DNA of 64,000 nucleotides from Malania oleifera. Taxonomy: Eukaryota; Streptophyta; Magnoliopsida; Santalales; Ximeniaceae. The position numbers and the translations under genes are program-made. This document shows, in pieces, positions 32,780 to 45,214 of this stretch; position 1 is the first letter of the stretch, and each line of letters begins with the position of its first letter. The stretch spans positions 14,301,562 through 14,365,561 of the forward strand of contig NC_080418.1 in assembly GCF_029873635.1 (NCBI RefSeq), written 5' to 3'. Below the pieces are notes generated by a model, which worked only from the letters and a program-made list of their open reading frames with translations, ran no database searches and had not been told where the DNA came from.

Positions 32780-33955
32780 TAACTGATGTACAACTAAAAG
32801 GAGCTGTAGTACGAATGTAGGAAATGAAATGAAAATAAGAATGGAATGAAAGGGAAATTAAATGTGAAATGTGAACAATGTAAAATGGGAAAGAGCCATA
32901 TAAAGTGAAATGCTACAAAATGTCAAAGTTGAGAACATGAACATATGAGAAATACAGAATAAATGATAGACAGAATAATGTATTATTATAGTATTAGTAT
33001 TCATGCTAGTATGATATATATTTATATGGATGTGGCAAACTCTTCGCCCGAGTGCTTGCTGAGAAAGGCGAGTGCCCTAGTAGATATCGGATGTAGTAGT
33101 AGGCTGCATAACGTATCAAGGTAGAGGGAAATTGCTTGTATGGGCAGGTAAATTTCCTTATTCTTGGAAGCGTTTGCTGGTAAACCTTTATATGAACAGT
33201 GTGAATACGAGATTACTTTTTCACATAAGGGCTTACTGAGTAAGGTAAGTGCCCTAATATACTTTAGTTGTGACCATTGGTTGCCTAAAGTATCAGAGTA
33301 GATGGGTGCTACTTGTATGGGCAGGTAATCATCTTAATCCTTAGGTATTCTCGTCGGTAAAATACCTTACATGTGTTTGATTAGACTCAGGAAATGATTT
33401 CAAAAATTATGTTAATGATTTGCAAATGATGAATAATATGTTATTTATGTTATTTACAAACCTCATGTTAGCCACACACTGATTTAATATATTGTTTCTT
33501 CCCTTACTGAGATGTGTCTCACCCAAGTACAAATTTATCTTTTTCAAGACCTCCTCGTGATCGAGCTTAGAAAGGTCAGAGCTGTTATAGCATTTTTGAG
33601 AAAAGGGGTATAAACTTGTGATGATATTTTGGATTGTATCTAAGTATTATGTTTTATGTTTTATGTTTTAAGTCTTTTGAGAAATGGATGGTTGTGAATA
33701 TTGGATGTTGGAGATATTTATATATGTGAATGCAGTTTGATGAATGGTTTATTTTGGAATGTAGGTAGATGTAGAAAACTCTAGTATTATTCGTTGAGGA
33801 TTGTAGTTATGTTTTCCTTGCATAATGGTTAATGGAATAATAAGAAAATAGATTATGTGGCACCTAGGTCCCACCAGGCGGGTTTGAGGTACCACGAAGC
33901 ACGGTTTATTCAGGTATAATGCACAAGATCGAATTTTCAGGTTCGAGGCGTTACA
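32780..33955 (+). mobile_element. Chromovirus LTR 3' fragment
   Basis: Ends TTCGAGGCGTTACA and contains CTGAGATGTGTCTCAC (33507-33522), then a T-rich stretch with CAAG instead of the usual CAG acceptor. Plus orientation. The LTR start is missing. Confidence 0.72.
33040..33385 (+). repeat. About 185-bp direct duplication in LTR fragment
   Basis: Two diverged units share GCTKACTGAG or GCTTGCTGAG, AAGGYRAGTGCCCTA, GTATCA(A/G)(A)GTAGA and CTTGTATGGGCAGGTAA, followed by a GGTAAA string. Confidence 0.75.
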
Positions 33956-34244
33956 TGTGTAGTGCTTAACTTTTGCTCAGAGATCATGCAGAAACAAAAT
34001 GCAAGAGTTAAAAAAGTTCCTACCACACACACAACCCTTATTACAAATTATTCTACAATTAAGCTTCGAGTTGTGCATGGGTCCTTCTGAGTACGTGTCC
34101 ATTTGATCTTTCCTTCTTAATGTCTACTTGGTTCGATCTTGGCCTTTGATCCAGTATTTCATGTACGAGTACCTATGCTAAGCATGATCTACAAAGATAA
34201 GAAAACACTAGGAACAATATATAGGTTAATATCATCAAAACGCT

Positions 34245-35330
34245 TTAAACAATGATGGTGAAACCACCAAGGCTAACACTCATTTTCATTACTCCACTTG
34301 TAGACTTGTAATAAAACCCATTACAATCTAAAGTGTTCAATGAAATCAAATTCTTCCTTAAATCCTTTATATGCCTAACATCACACAACATTCTAACAAT
34401 ACCATCAAACATTTTAATTCTAATATTCCCTATTTCAACAATTTTGCATGATGCATCATTATTCATTAGAATAGAACCATAATTTACTAACATATAGGTG
34501 TTAAACCAATCTTTATTGGGTGTTATGTAATAGGAGCATGCCGAATCCAAAATCCAAGAATCTGTGAGATGATCTGAATAAGATGAAATAGAAATATGTC
34601 CTTTTTTGTGGACAATATTGTTTTATGTGCCCTTTTTTCTCATAATTAAAACACTGTATGTCCTTCCTTTTCCTGGAATTGGACCGAGATTTATTGTTAC
34701 TTGGTCCGCTCTGGAACTTTATTCTCCCACGTTCCTAGTTACCCCTTATCACAAGCCCTTCACCTTGTAAATTATCATCGTTGGCTTTCTTCCTTTGATG
34801 AAAATCTAAAAGAGCACTTGTGATCTCCTCCAATTAGAGAGTTTCTTTTTCCCATATCAGAGTTGTAACAAAATTTTCATACATAGGAGAGGCAGGTAGG
34901 GAATTCAATAGAATCAATGCCTTGTTTTCGTCTTCAAACTTCACATCATCTCGCGTTAAATCACTAATGATCTAGTTGAACATGTTGATGTGCTGGTTCT
35001 GATACGAACCCTCTAATATCTTAAGACCACACAGTTTCTACTTAAGATAAAGCTTATTCGTCAATGACTTGAACATATACCAACTTTTCAGTTTCATCCA
35101 AACTGCCACCGGTGATTCCTCATTCATGACGTGATACATCACATCATCAACTAGACAAAACCTGATAGTTATCACTGTTTTCGCTTCTAGTTCATTCCAA
35201 TTCATGTCGTTCATGCCTTCCGGCTGCTTTTTGTATAACACTTTCACCATGCCCTACTGCACAAATAGATCCTTGACTCTCCTTTGCTTAATCCAGAATT
35301 TTCAGTTCCGTCGAACTTCGCAGAAGAAAT
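34245..35330 (-). pseudogene. TNT1/Tork-like copia gag and protease remnant
   Basis: The minus strand begins MAGISSAKFDG at the gag start, then WNELEAKTVITIRFCLVDDV and LKSWYMFKSLTNKLYLK (UBN2-type gag). A zinc knuckle follows: CFNYEKKGHIKQYC, whose second Cys reads Tyr. The protease region gives MDSACSYYITPNKDWF and CDVRHIKDLRKNLISLN. Gag packages the element RNA; the protease cleaves the polyprotein. Stops and frame changes make it inactive. Confidence 0.82.
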
Positions 35331-35349
35331 CCCAGCCATTGTAACTTTA

Positions 35350-35362
35350 CTCCAATACCAAT
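35350..35362 (-). promoter_or_regulatory. Primer-binding site of the TNT1-like element
   Basis: Minus-strand TGGTATTGGAG next to the LTR end resembles the initiator tRNA-Met complement TGGTATCAGAG with two changes. Confidence 0.6.
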
Positions 35363-35879
35363 TGTTGCGCAATAATACGTGCGAAACGGTGCAACAATTA
35401 TAATGAACAATACAGAAACACATGAAGATAATGAAAACAATAAACAATATTAGGATTTAATGTGGTTTGGCAGAATGCTTACGTTGACAGGAGCAAGTGG
35501 TGAATGAAATTCACTATCATAAAAAATAGGGTTACATCATTGTATTTGTACTAACCCTAGACGTACTGTTGACTTTTTGAGTCTTATCTCATTTTTTATG
35601 ATGATAAATACAAGGTATTTAATGTTTGCCGAGTTTTTGTGCAGGACCAAATTGACAAAATCATATGGCGACACATAGTGGCTTGAAGAAAAAAAAGACC
35701 CAAAGTGTCCAATTTCTTTGTGTTGTTATATTTATAATTCGGGTCTGTAATTATAATCCTTGGTCTGTAAATAATTAATGCGTGACATGCATAATAGGAC
35801 CATAAGCTCAGGAAGGACCATATGAAAATCAATTATCACAGTTTGATCATAGGGAACCATATGACCTTATGGATCACCC

Positions 35880-36378
35880 TTCAGTCGACCGATGCTGAAT
35901 TTTTTTGGTCGGCTTTCAAAGACCATAGACTGGCTTTAGGTCCCAAATTATCACATGAAAAGTCCCATATAACTTAAAAATAAGAATTATGTGAGAAGAG
36001 GTGACTTTAAATAAAAATATGGACTTGAATGCACAATTTTAGTGTGTTCGGTCGACCGAACCTGAACACACATAAACTCTCGATCGACAGAACCTCCCCA
36101 GGGTCAATAGTTTAATTAGTTGGTCGATTATCCTTAAAATGAGCGTCAACTCCCTGGTCGACCGAATTGGCACGTGGGAAATCCCAATGGCCTGGTCAAC
36201 CGAACTCATAGTTGTAAAATGGGTCGATCGACTGAACGTTCAACTTCAGTCAACCGAACTTTGCCCAGTCGACCAAACCTCGAAGGTTTTGAAATCACCT
36301 CAAGTCTAGTCGACCATCACTACAGTTCAGAAACACCCTGGTCGACCGAACTAAGCAACTCAGTCGACCGAACCTTAA
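35880..36378 (+). repeat. GGTCGACCGAAC array in LTR B
   Basis: About 13 copies, including CGGTCGACCGAACC, CTGGTCGACCGAATT, CTGGTCAACCGAACT, CAGTCAACCGAAC and CAGTCGACCGAACC. Confidence 0.9.
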
Positions 36379-36484
36379 AAAAAACCTCTCGGGTTGTACA
36401 ATTTTTACCGAGGTTATTTGGGGTTTGAATAGGGTTAATTTTCTTAAATTCTTTTAAAACAATTTTAATAATTCCCTTGGTGTC

Positions 36485-36519
36485 CCCAACGGTCATAATT
36501 CTTCTCATGTCTATAAATA
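36485..36519 (+). promoter_or_regulatory. MSA motif plus TATA, LTR B
   Basis: CCCAACGGTCA (exact YCYAACGGYYA match) and TATAAATA starting 27 bp after the motif start. Confidence 0.65.
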
Positions 36520-38052
36520 TGAGTTCATTTGCACAACTTAAGCTAAGATTAAGGATTTAATTAAGGAAATATCCTCTTAATTTTTGAGAGCCCTTTTCTT
36601 CACATACAAGCCAAAATTCTTATCCTTTGCTCATTCCTTTGAAAAATATTATTGACTGAGAGCATATTAAGATCACCCACATTCTCTTTATAAGCTGTAC
36701 TCTCTTGGTTTTGATTGAGTGTTGATTTTGTTAATGAGAGTAAGCTATAAATTTTCCCTATAGATTTAGCTCATAAATTTATTGTGTGGGAAAAATCTTG
36801 CTAGATTGTGTGTCTTTGCATATTGATTGCAAGACTCTTGAACTTGTTTTGTGTTCTTGTATAAATCATTTTTTACAAGCTTGGTTTTCTAATATCTCTT
36901 GTGCTTAAAGTTTTTGAAAATATTTTTGAGATATTTGGTCACTCCCTTGGAAATCTTTGAAACACTATTTGTGATTGAGATATATTTTTATATATATTGT
37001 TTCAAAGATCGATTGATAATACACTTTTGCACTTGATTGCTTAGTGACATTAACTTGAGTATTATTACATACATTTTTGCACTGAGCTTATAGTTCCTAT
37101 CATTTGGAAGTGCATTAGTTATTGCTTGTGCGTATCGGTACATATTTGTTTGTATTAGAAGCATTTCTTTGTACACATTTGATTACTTGTTGTATTCCTG
37201 ACGTATGATCGGAAGAGGGAGACTTGCCCTAGCAAAATTCTTGGATTGACTTTAACCCAATTAGGAAAGTTAGGTGCACCATCCTGGTAAGGTGTAGTTG
37301 TATGTTGAGGTCAGCCCCGTTAATTGACCTAGTTGTAATCGGTGCCGCTCGACCCTTGAAGTGAGCCCTTAGTAGAATCGTCTTGCTTGTGAGCTTAAGG
37401 CAGAGATGTAGGTAGTATTGGGCGAACCCTGATAACATATCATGTGTGCATTTTAAATTTTCGTTACTTATATTCCTGCACATGTATGTTATTCTGTGAA
37501 TGCTGTGCATGATTTAATTTCCATGCATTTTATTAATCTGCGCATTTGGGATGCCATAGACAGACCCTAAGTCGTGTATTACTGCTAGAATTTGAATTGA
37601 CCTAGGCACAAATTTTTAAATATCCAATTTACCCCCTTTTGGGAATACACTAATTCCAACATGTACAGAGGTATCAATCCGTTGAGGATCACTATCATAA
37701 AAAATAGGATTACATCATTGTATTTGTACTAACTCTAGACATACAGAGGTATCAATCCGCCAAGGATTTGCCCCCACATCCCCAACCTATTAACTGTCAC
37801 AGTTTAAATTTCAAAACCGATGCCGAATAAAACCGTCGACAATTTTCCTTCACTAGAATAAATCGTCGATGTACTTTATTATATCAAACCGTCGACAATT
37901 TTCTTCTAATTGGCTTTTGGCTGAAACTATCAATGTAACCATCGACGTACCTATGCAAACAATTGATGGTTTTTCTTCAAATCAGTTTCTTTGTTTTCTT
38001 CAGCCTATTTTCTTTGTACATGTGTTCCACTCGATATGAGTCACATACTACA

Positions 38053-38593
38053 ATAATTTTTAATTATATTAGAACAATTTTTCATTAATATTATCTGATA
38101 GAGAAAGTAAATATAGTAGAAAATAAATTTTCTTTTCTTTTCTTTCTCCAAAAAAAATTGTTAATTCAAACTAGTCATAAGTATTTTTAAAGTAACTTAC
38201 AATCAATGTTAACATATGTTCTGCTAATTATATTAATGTTGCATTTGGGAGCTTGAATTTTGGACCTTAGATTTGGATTTGGGTAGATTTATACAAATTT
38301 TAATGTAATTTTATAGTACATCTTATCCAGATTCAATACAAATATAAATCCAAAACCTAGTGAAACATAGGGTAAGTGTTAAACAAATAAATAATTAATT
38401 TATAATTTTTTAAAATAATATAATATAATAATAACACTAATAATAAGATTATTTTTAGTTATTAAAATTGCCTTGTCTTACTTGTTGACATTAGACATCT
38501 TCAAGTTCAAACAATTGGTAAAGAAATTGGGCTGCATTTGAATAAGAATGTGAATTTTGGCTACTTGCTCCCCCCACGTCGCCATGCATTTGT

Positions 38594-38631
<38 letters not shown>

Positions 38632-39525
38632 AAAGACGTAATCAAATGGGCTCCTTTAATTATTATTATCTTAATTAAGCCCATAATCAACATAATTAAT
38701 TAATTAAGTAATCAATCAATCAATCAATCGCCCATTCTCATTTCTCATTAGTCGCCCTCCATTTGTGTTTTTACTCATAAGGGAAAACAAAAATTTGAAA
38801 TTAAAAGACTACGAATTAATTAACTCCAGTAATTTAATGAATTAAGGAGTAGGTCATTTTCTTATGTTGACTGCTAAATTCTTGCAAGATGGTTGGATTT
38901 AAGTCATCTTAGTTCTCTAAACAATTTCCTTCTTGTAAATCCAATACGTATATAAGCCAAAAAAAAATATATCAAGATTTTACGAGAAGGAAATTAATAC
39001 TTTTTATTTATTTATTTTAGATGGTTCCGTACAATAATTACTTGTAATTGGCTCGCAAACTCTTCTTCTTCTTTTTTTTTTTCCAAAAATAAATTTTAAT
39101 TTGATTTATATTTATACTAGATCTAGACTGCATAATCTCTTATCACAGATCCCTCTTCACTCCTTTTGAAATTTGAACATGGGACTTTTAATAAGCCAGT
39201 CTCAAATTTTAATAATGAGAATGTTTCTTAGGAAAGTTATTAACTCAAAAAGTCTGCATACACAATTTAAGATGATAGTGAAAGCAAAAATTAACATAGA
39301 CTTGTCTTGCCTAAAAAGAAAAAGTAAAAGAGAAAAACATGTAGGGAACCATTAGAATTCCTTGACTTGAGCCCTAAATTTATTTTAAAGAACTTAAATT
39401 AAAGGTCGCAAATAATGAGCCAGGTGGTAGGACATTTTTTTTACACCTAACTCATTAATTTCTAAGAAAAATTTAAAAAAGATAATTCTTTCATGTAAAA
39501 TTTAAAATAAAAAATTATAAGATAT
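38053..39525. repeat. Segmental duplication, copy 2
   Basis: Counterpart of 27731-31722. It lacks the MITE (empty site near 38465) and solo LTR A (empty site near 38990). It has its own (CT)n run at 38599-38630. It begins exactly where the TNT1-like LTR ends. Confidence 0.88.
38228..38370. mobile_element. Small AT-rich MITE copy (GCATTTGGGAGC type)
   Basis: Contains GCATTTGGGAGC, AGATTTGGATTTGGG and ACAAATTTTAATGTAATTTT, with ATCCAGATTCAATACAAAT-like sequence toward the other end. Relatives lie at 27920-28015, 40815-40945 (reverse) and 41165-41275. Confidence 0.5.
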
Positions 39526-40266
39526 TATATTTGCACTTAAATTCATATAATTGAAATGTTTGAATTTGGTGTCTCACTAATAAGGGTCCCAAATTATTTT
39601 GGCAAGCCCAAAAATAACAATAAAATCTTTTATTAGTATATTTTAAATTTTATCTGAAAAATATAATAAAAAAAATGTATATGCTAAATCTATAAATAAA
39701 AATTTGATTTTACACATCATTAGTATATATTTTTTCTTTATTTTTAGTCACATTATAATAAACTTTTATTTTTTATAGAATTTGATAGAAAAGGAAAATA
39801 TAAGGGAAAATTAGTTTTCTCATTAGTTTCTTTCCTTTCCTTTAATCATGTAAAATTCTTAACCCAAACGGACCATTAAAGATTTGAAGATGAGTTCAGG
39901 TATAAAAGTTTCAAGTTTTAATAGAGAGATACAAACACGTGGAAAGGAATTTGGGGAAAGGAAAGGAAAGGAAAGGAAAGGAAAATAAGGAGACAATTTA
40001 ATTTTCTCTTGTATTTTCCTTCTATATAAAATATTATCAAAAATGAAAGTTTGTTTTACTATAACTGAAAATTAAGAAAAATTAAAAATCAATGATGTGT
40101 AAAATTAATTTTTTATTCATAGATTTGATACATAAAAATATAAATTCCTTAATATTTCTATTTCTTTAATATTTTTCTAAATTCTCTAAACGTAAGATTT
40201 TTTTTTAAAAATTGTTCAACCGTCTAGATTATTGACAAACTTAGCGACATTATACGTACTAATATT

Positions 40267-40299
<33 letters not shown>

Positions 40300-40814
40300 C
40301 TTAAAAATTAATATTAGTATTCCTCCAAAAGTGAAGTTTTCTTAAAAATAAAATTACACAACATCATTGTTATAATACCAAAATGGGCAGATTGAAATTT
40401 AGGCTTTAAAGTTAGATTAGGTGTTCCCAATCACAAACTTTACCTTCAAAGTCTAGTCCTTCAATTTGGTGACATAAAAAGGATTCCATATTTCATTTTA
40501 TATATTTTATTTTTAGATGGATGGTAGTTGTAATGATTTATTTAGTTACCTAATTTTCTAAGCTTGTTAAAGTACAAGGGTAAAAAAATTTGAAATATTT
40601 GACAAAGAAAAAAAAATCAGAAAGTATTTTTTATTTTTTTGGGACTTACCATATGCATGCATCCTTTGAAAAAAATAAATAGAAAGACCATATGCATGCA
40701 CCCTAAAAATGTAGGGTTAATTATTCTTCAAAAATAAAAATAAAAATAAATATAAAGCACAATATCATTTCCTTTTCTTTTTTCTTTGAGGTAAAGTTTT
40801 CAATTTTATTAATT

Positions 40815-40945
40815 ATGTATTTAGGTAGAGTTTGAATTTAAATTTATATTGGATTTGAATAAAATGTAATATAAAATTATATTAAAATTTGTCTAAATCC
40901 ACCCAAATCCAAATCCATGGTCCGAGATCAGTGCTCCCAAATACA
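40815..40945. mobile_element. Small AT-rich MITE copy, reverse
   Basis: Ends GTATTTAGGTAG and GTGCTCCCAAATAC are near-inverted repeats. The inside has CCACCCAAATCCAAATCCAT. About 130 bp. Confidence 0.5.
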
Positions 40946-41164
40946 ATATGAATGTAATTTTTGATTATAAATACCATTTAAAATTAGGTTCTATGAGAAG
41001 GAGTATTTTATAACAATACATATATAGAATTAGATATTAAAGTAAAATTAAAAGGGATTCAAACTACGAAAAGTTATAATACTGTTAGTTTTTTTTTTTT
41101 TTTATTTCACAAAAATTAGTATACTAGATGAAAAGGCTATTTTTGTAGATAGGAATGCCCTTAA

Positions 41165-41275
41165 AATGTATTAGAATGAAGTACAATACAATTTTATTCT
41201 ATGTTTTATTTGAACCCACATAGTATTAAATCCACAATTCAAAATTCATGCTCCCAAAATATTGAGTAAGATAGT
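41165..41275. mobile_element. Small AT-rich MITE copy, degraded
   Basis: GTACAATACAATTTTATTCT, AAATCCACAATTCAAAATTC and TGCTCCCAAAATA match the family, with no clear left end. Confidence 0.4.
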
Positions 41276-41374
41276 CATAATATAATTTTAATAAAAATAA
41301 ATTAAAATATATTCTTAAAAGGTAAAAATTAATGAAAATGTTTTATATTGATGAATTGAAGGTTTGCATACGAC

Positions 41375-41891
41375 CACCCTGTCGTGACATTCCCGTGAGT
41401 GAGGGTGCCCCGGGGTGGGCGAAATAAAAAGTATGATTGATATTTTTGTGAAAGATGGATGTTGGAGTCACCACTAACATTTTGGAGTGCAATTAGAATT
41501 ATCACCTAATTAAGGGTAAAATTGCTCTGCGTTACCAAAGCAAGGATTGAGAGTTCAGTTATGTGGGGGGAAGGTTCTCATAGCCCCTACACACCTGTTC
41601 TACGAACGATACCTAATTAATTAGAAAATTATCCCAAATTTAATCTAATAGCCTTTTATTTTACTCCCCTTGAAAAATTACAAAATTATTAATGTACATG
41701 CAAATAAATGGATCATGCAAATATTTACATAGTATATTTAATATAAATATTTCCCTTAGGACTAGGGCACGGGGAGCTTAAAAAGCTCATGCCCTTTTTT
41801 GAAATCATAGGGAAGGAAAATCGAGAAAATATATAACAAAATTAAACTCCTAGATTTTTTGAAATTTTATGGGATTTTTCTAAGTATTAAA

Positions 41892-41927
<36 letters not shown>

Positions 41928-42415
41928 CTGGAAGATTTTTGAACTCATTCGGGATGAAAAGATTACAAAACAATTATAACACCTCAAAAATATTTTTTCT
42001 AATTTTTCTGAAATTTTTTTGTAGTTTTCTATATTTTTCTTGAATTTTTAAACTATTAAATAACATAATACAAAAAACAAAATAATAAAAAATCGGTCTA
42101 GGACAAGTTCAGTGAGACGAACTAGTTCATGGAGGAACCGGTCATAAATGGCGGGTCAACCGGTCAAAGGGTCAACCGGTTCAAGGTGTGGCCACGTGTC
42201 GGCCACCAAGTGGATGGGAGCATATGAATGGGATCAGTGACGTGGCTTCATCGTAGCCATCAGGAGGCCGCGTCGTACTCTGCTTGCATGGAGGTAAACG
42301 AGCCACAAGTTGGCGGCCGAACGGATAGGCGAGTGCGGGTGTGGATTGATGACATGGCTTGATCCAAGCCGTCCCTAGAAAACAAAGATCGGGCGGATGG
42401 GAGTTGGCTTGCTTG
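41375..42415 (+). mobile_element. Tat/Ogre-like LTR or leader remnant
   Basis: The order GTTGGAGTCACCACTAAC, GCTCTGCGTTACCAAAGC and GAAGGTTCTCATAGCCCC resembles the block around the 5' end of Ogre/Tat gypsy elements (GGAGTCGCCACT ... GCGTAACC ... GGGAAGG). Downstream is a short run of GGTCAACCGGT motifs (42140-42185) and a GC-richer part. No coding frame. It is cut by LTR C at 42416. Confidence 0.5.
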
Positions 42416-42814
42416 TGTTGACTTTTTGAATCCAATCTCAGTTTTGATGCGAACGAAACACAGTGAACTTATGTGTGTATTTAGCATATGAATAGGTTCA
42501 TACTTGAGATCACATATAAGGGACAGGGAGAATAGTGACTAAGACGAATAATACACATACACCTACCGTACTTCATAAAGTGAAGAGCAAGAAGGTTGAA
42601 GACATTTGTTTTTATTGTAACTGCATTTAGTTTCTGGGTCTGCAATATGGTCTGTAATATTTGCATATCATGCATGATGGGGTGTATATGCTCAAGAGAC
42701 CTTAGAATGACCATAGGAATTATCACTCATATAACCTAAAATGCCTTATGTTTATTCACATAGGGTTGATGAAGCATAGAGACCAAAACGGGACTTAAAT
42801 GCACATTGTAAGCG

Positions 42815-43170
42815 GTCTTGGTCAACCGAACCCTAAGCTATATAAAAGACTCGGTCGACCGAACTGACTAGAAGTCAACATATTTACTTCGCTTGGCCTT
42901 CCATTCTGAAATGAACGTGTTGATCACGGTCAACCTAACTGACACGTGTATGACCCCCAACGATTTGGTCGATCGAACTCGTAGTTCAAAATAGTCTTGG
43001 TCGACCGAATCTTAAAAAATGGTCAACCAAACTTGCCTTGGTTGACTGAACCTATGAAGGGTTCGAAATCGCCTTGAGACGGTCAACCATATCTCAAGTT
43101 TAAAATTGTCACGGTCGACCGAACTCAGTAATATGGTAGATTGAACCTTGAATATGGTTGACCGAGGCTC
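42815..43170 (+). repeat. GGTCGACCGAAC array in LTR C
   Basis: About 11 copies, such as CTCGGTCGACCGAACTG, TTGGTCGATCGAACTCG, ACGGTCGACCGAACTC and TTGGTTGACTGAACC. Confidence 0.9.
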
Positions 43171-43246
43171 TCGGGTTGGTAAAATTTTTACCACAGTAAA
43201 ACTTCATTAAACTTAATTAAACAATTTTAAAAATACCCTTGATATC

Positions 43247-43282
43247 CCCAACGGTTATATTTTTGCCTAACTCTATATATAC
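43247..43282 (+). promoter_or_regulatory. MSA motif plus TATA, LTR C
   Basis: CCCAACGGTTA (exact match) and TATATATA starting 28 bp after the motif start. Confidence 0.65.
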
Positions 43283-44814
43283 TCCCTCAATTGTACTAAT
43301 TAGTGAGAGATTAACATTTTAATTAGCCAATTTTCTCTGAAAATTTTATTGGGCTAAATCTTTCATACTCCCACCTTTTACAAACATTTTTTCAAAATCT
43401 CTTTCTAATATTCATTTAGTTACTTATTTTTTAGAGAGATAATTTCTTCACATTCATCTTACAAGTTTAAACTCTCCCACACTTGCATTTGTTTGTGTAT
43501 TGATTTTTGAGAATAAGTTTAAATTTTTTCCCATTGTATTTAACATATAAATATTAGATTAGGAAAAACTCTTCATTTTCTTAAGAACTTGCATCCTTAT
43601 TGCAAGTTTCATAAGCTTGATTTGTGTTTTGATAAAAATATTTTTAGCAAACTTAAACCCTAATATCTGTAGTGCTTGATATTTGAAAAATACTATTGTG
43701 ATATTTACTTAGGGTTATAGAGATTCTCTGAATATTCATATTGAGAATATATTATTTTGAAATCAAAGGTCTCACTCTCACATATACATATTGACACACA
43801 TATTGTTGAGAGTTAACACATTGGTTAATAAAATCTCACTTGAGTTTAATATCCTATCATCCATGAGTGCATTGACTACATTTGTTGTATTGACACATAT
43901 CTGCTTAGTGTAAGAAACATATTTGTTTGTACGAAAAATTTCATATCTGTTGTATTCCTGACTGGTTATCGGAAGGGGGAGACTGGCCCTGTGAATAGTA
44001 CCAGACTTACTCAAACCCGATTAAGAGAGCACCGGACTGGTTCAAACTCGGTTAGGAGAACTAGGTGCACCATCCTGGTACGGTGTTGTATTTGGTGTTG
44101 CTCCACCCGTTAATCGTGTTGACCTAGTTAGTTATATCTCATTTTGATAATGACAAATACACTTAGTACTAATGTTTGCACTAAGGCTTGCATGCAGGTT
44201 CACTCTACGCATGGAATTGAAGAGAATTCTATATCATGATGGCGTATGGTGATATTACAGAAGACTGAAGAATATTGTACCTTATTTGTAATTGTGTTTT
44301 TATATTCTTCATTCTAAGTTATGGACTATAACACTATATGGCCTATAATAATATGCATCATGTATGGTAGGACAATATGCTCTGAATGACCTTAGATAGA
44401 CCTTAAGTTCCCACACTTAGTGCACAAAGCCCCATTATACTTCACATGTTATCAGGGGTTAAATTAAAATCAAAGAATGGACCTTAAGTTAAAATCATGA
44501 GGCTTCGAGCGACAAAGTCTGGCAAGTCAAATTGTCTCGGTCGACCGAACCGTGGACTGGTCAAAAAGTTGACCTGGATTCAAGTGATCAAACTCAAAAT
44601 GACTTAAGTGTCCACGATCGATCGAACCTATACCTTGTACTTTTCCATCGTCACCGGGCACCCAAACTTACAGTTCATTTTACCCTCGGGTGACCGAACT
44701 TGGCAGTTCGGTAAGCTTGAGAGTTATTTTAATTTTTACCTCAGTTAATTAGGGTAAATAGGGGTTAATTTTTTTAATTAGTTTTAAAATAAATTAAATA
44801 ATACCCTATGTATC

Positions 44815-44850
44815 CCCAACGGTCATAATTTTGGCCGTCTCTATATATAT
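44815..44850 (+). promoter_or_regulatory. MSA motif plus TATA, LTR D
   Basis: CCCAACGGTCA (exact match) and TATATATA starting 27 bp after the motif start. Confidence 0.65.
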
Positions 44851-45214
44851 AGGTTCATTTGCAAAATTTAAGAGAGATTAGCATACTTGATTAGCCAAAA
44901 ATCTTCTGTTTTTCAAAGATCATATCTTTCACATACTAAGCCCATACACTCACTCTTTGCTATTCTTTTGAGAAATCCAACTTCTTAAGAGTGTTATTGA
45001 GTGATTCAAAGTGCTTAAACTCTCCTTGTTGTTCATTGCTTTATTATTTTTCATAGAGAGTTTTTGCTAGGATTTTTCCCCCGATTTAATCAAAAGATCT
45101 TTGTGTGGGAAAATCCTTGTAACTAGTGAGTCTTTGCATCTTGGTTGCAAGACTCATCAAGTTTGTGTGTTTTGATTTGCAAAATATTTTTTCACAAGCT
45201 TACATTTTTCAAAT

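Larger units (their letters stand above)
35567..37661 (+). mobile_element. Solo LTR B (SIRE-type copia)
   Basis: A 2095-bp LTR, TGTTGACTTTTTGAG ... AATTCCAACA, with flanks CGTAC (35562-35566) and TGTAC (37662-37666), one mismatch. Same family as LTR A, with array, MSA-like motif and TATA in the same order. Confidence 0.9.
35363..38052 (-). mobile_element. 5' LTR of the TNT1-like copia, split by solo LTR B
   Basis: The minus-strand LTR starts TGTAGTATGTGAC (38052) and ends GCGCAACA (35363), about 590 bp without LTR B. A block of about 60 bp (CATAAAAAATAGGRTTACAT and on) occurs on both sides of LTR B and again before 37740. AAACCGTCGACAATTTTC-type motifs lie at 37830-37960. Confidence 0.75.
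39526..41374. other. AT-rich intergenic DNA with MITE copies
   Basis: No gene. It has an (AAAGG)n run at 39955-39985, a TA run at 40270-40298 and two small MITE copies. Confidence 0.6.
42416..44116 (+). mobile_element. LTR C (SIRE-type copia), 3' end missing
   Basis: Starts TGTTGACTTTTTGAATCC. It has array, MSA motif and TATA, and stops at GCTCCACCCGTTAATCG where LTR D begins. Compared with LTR A, about 350 bp of U5 is absent, so D inserted here and the rest was later lost. Confidence 0.82.

Noticed and set aside
41375..42415. Possible gene in the GC-richer stretch 42181-42487
   Set aside because: Overlapping frames on the minus strand lack domains, and the region fits an Ogre-like LTR running into SIRE LTR C.
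29300..43170. Regularly spaced short repeats looking like a CRISPR array
   Set aside because: The repeats are 10-14 bp, degenerate and palindromic, with uneven spacing, in plant LTRs, and there are no cas genes.
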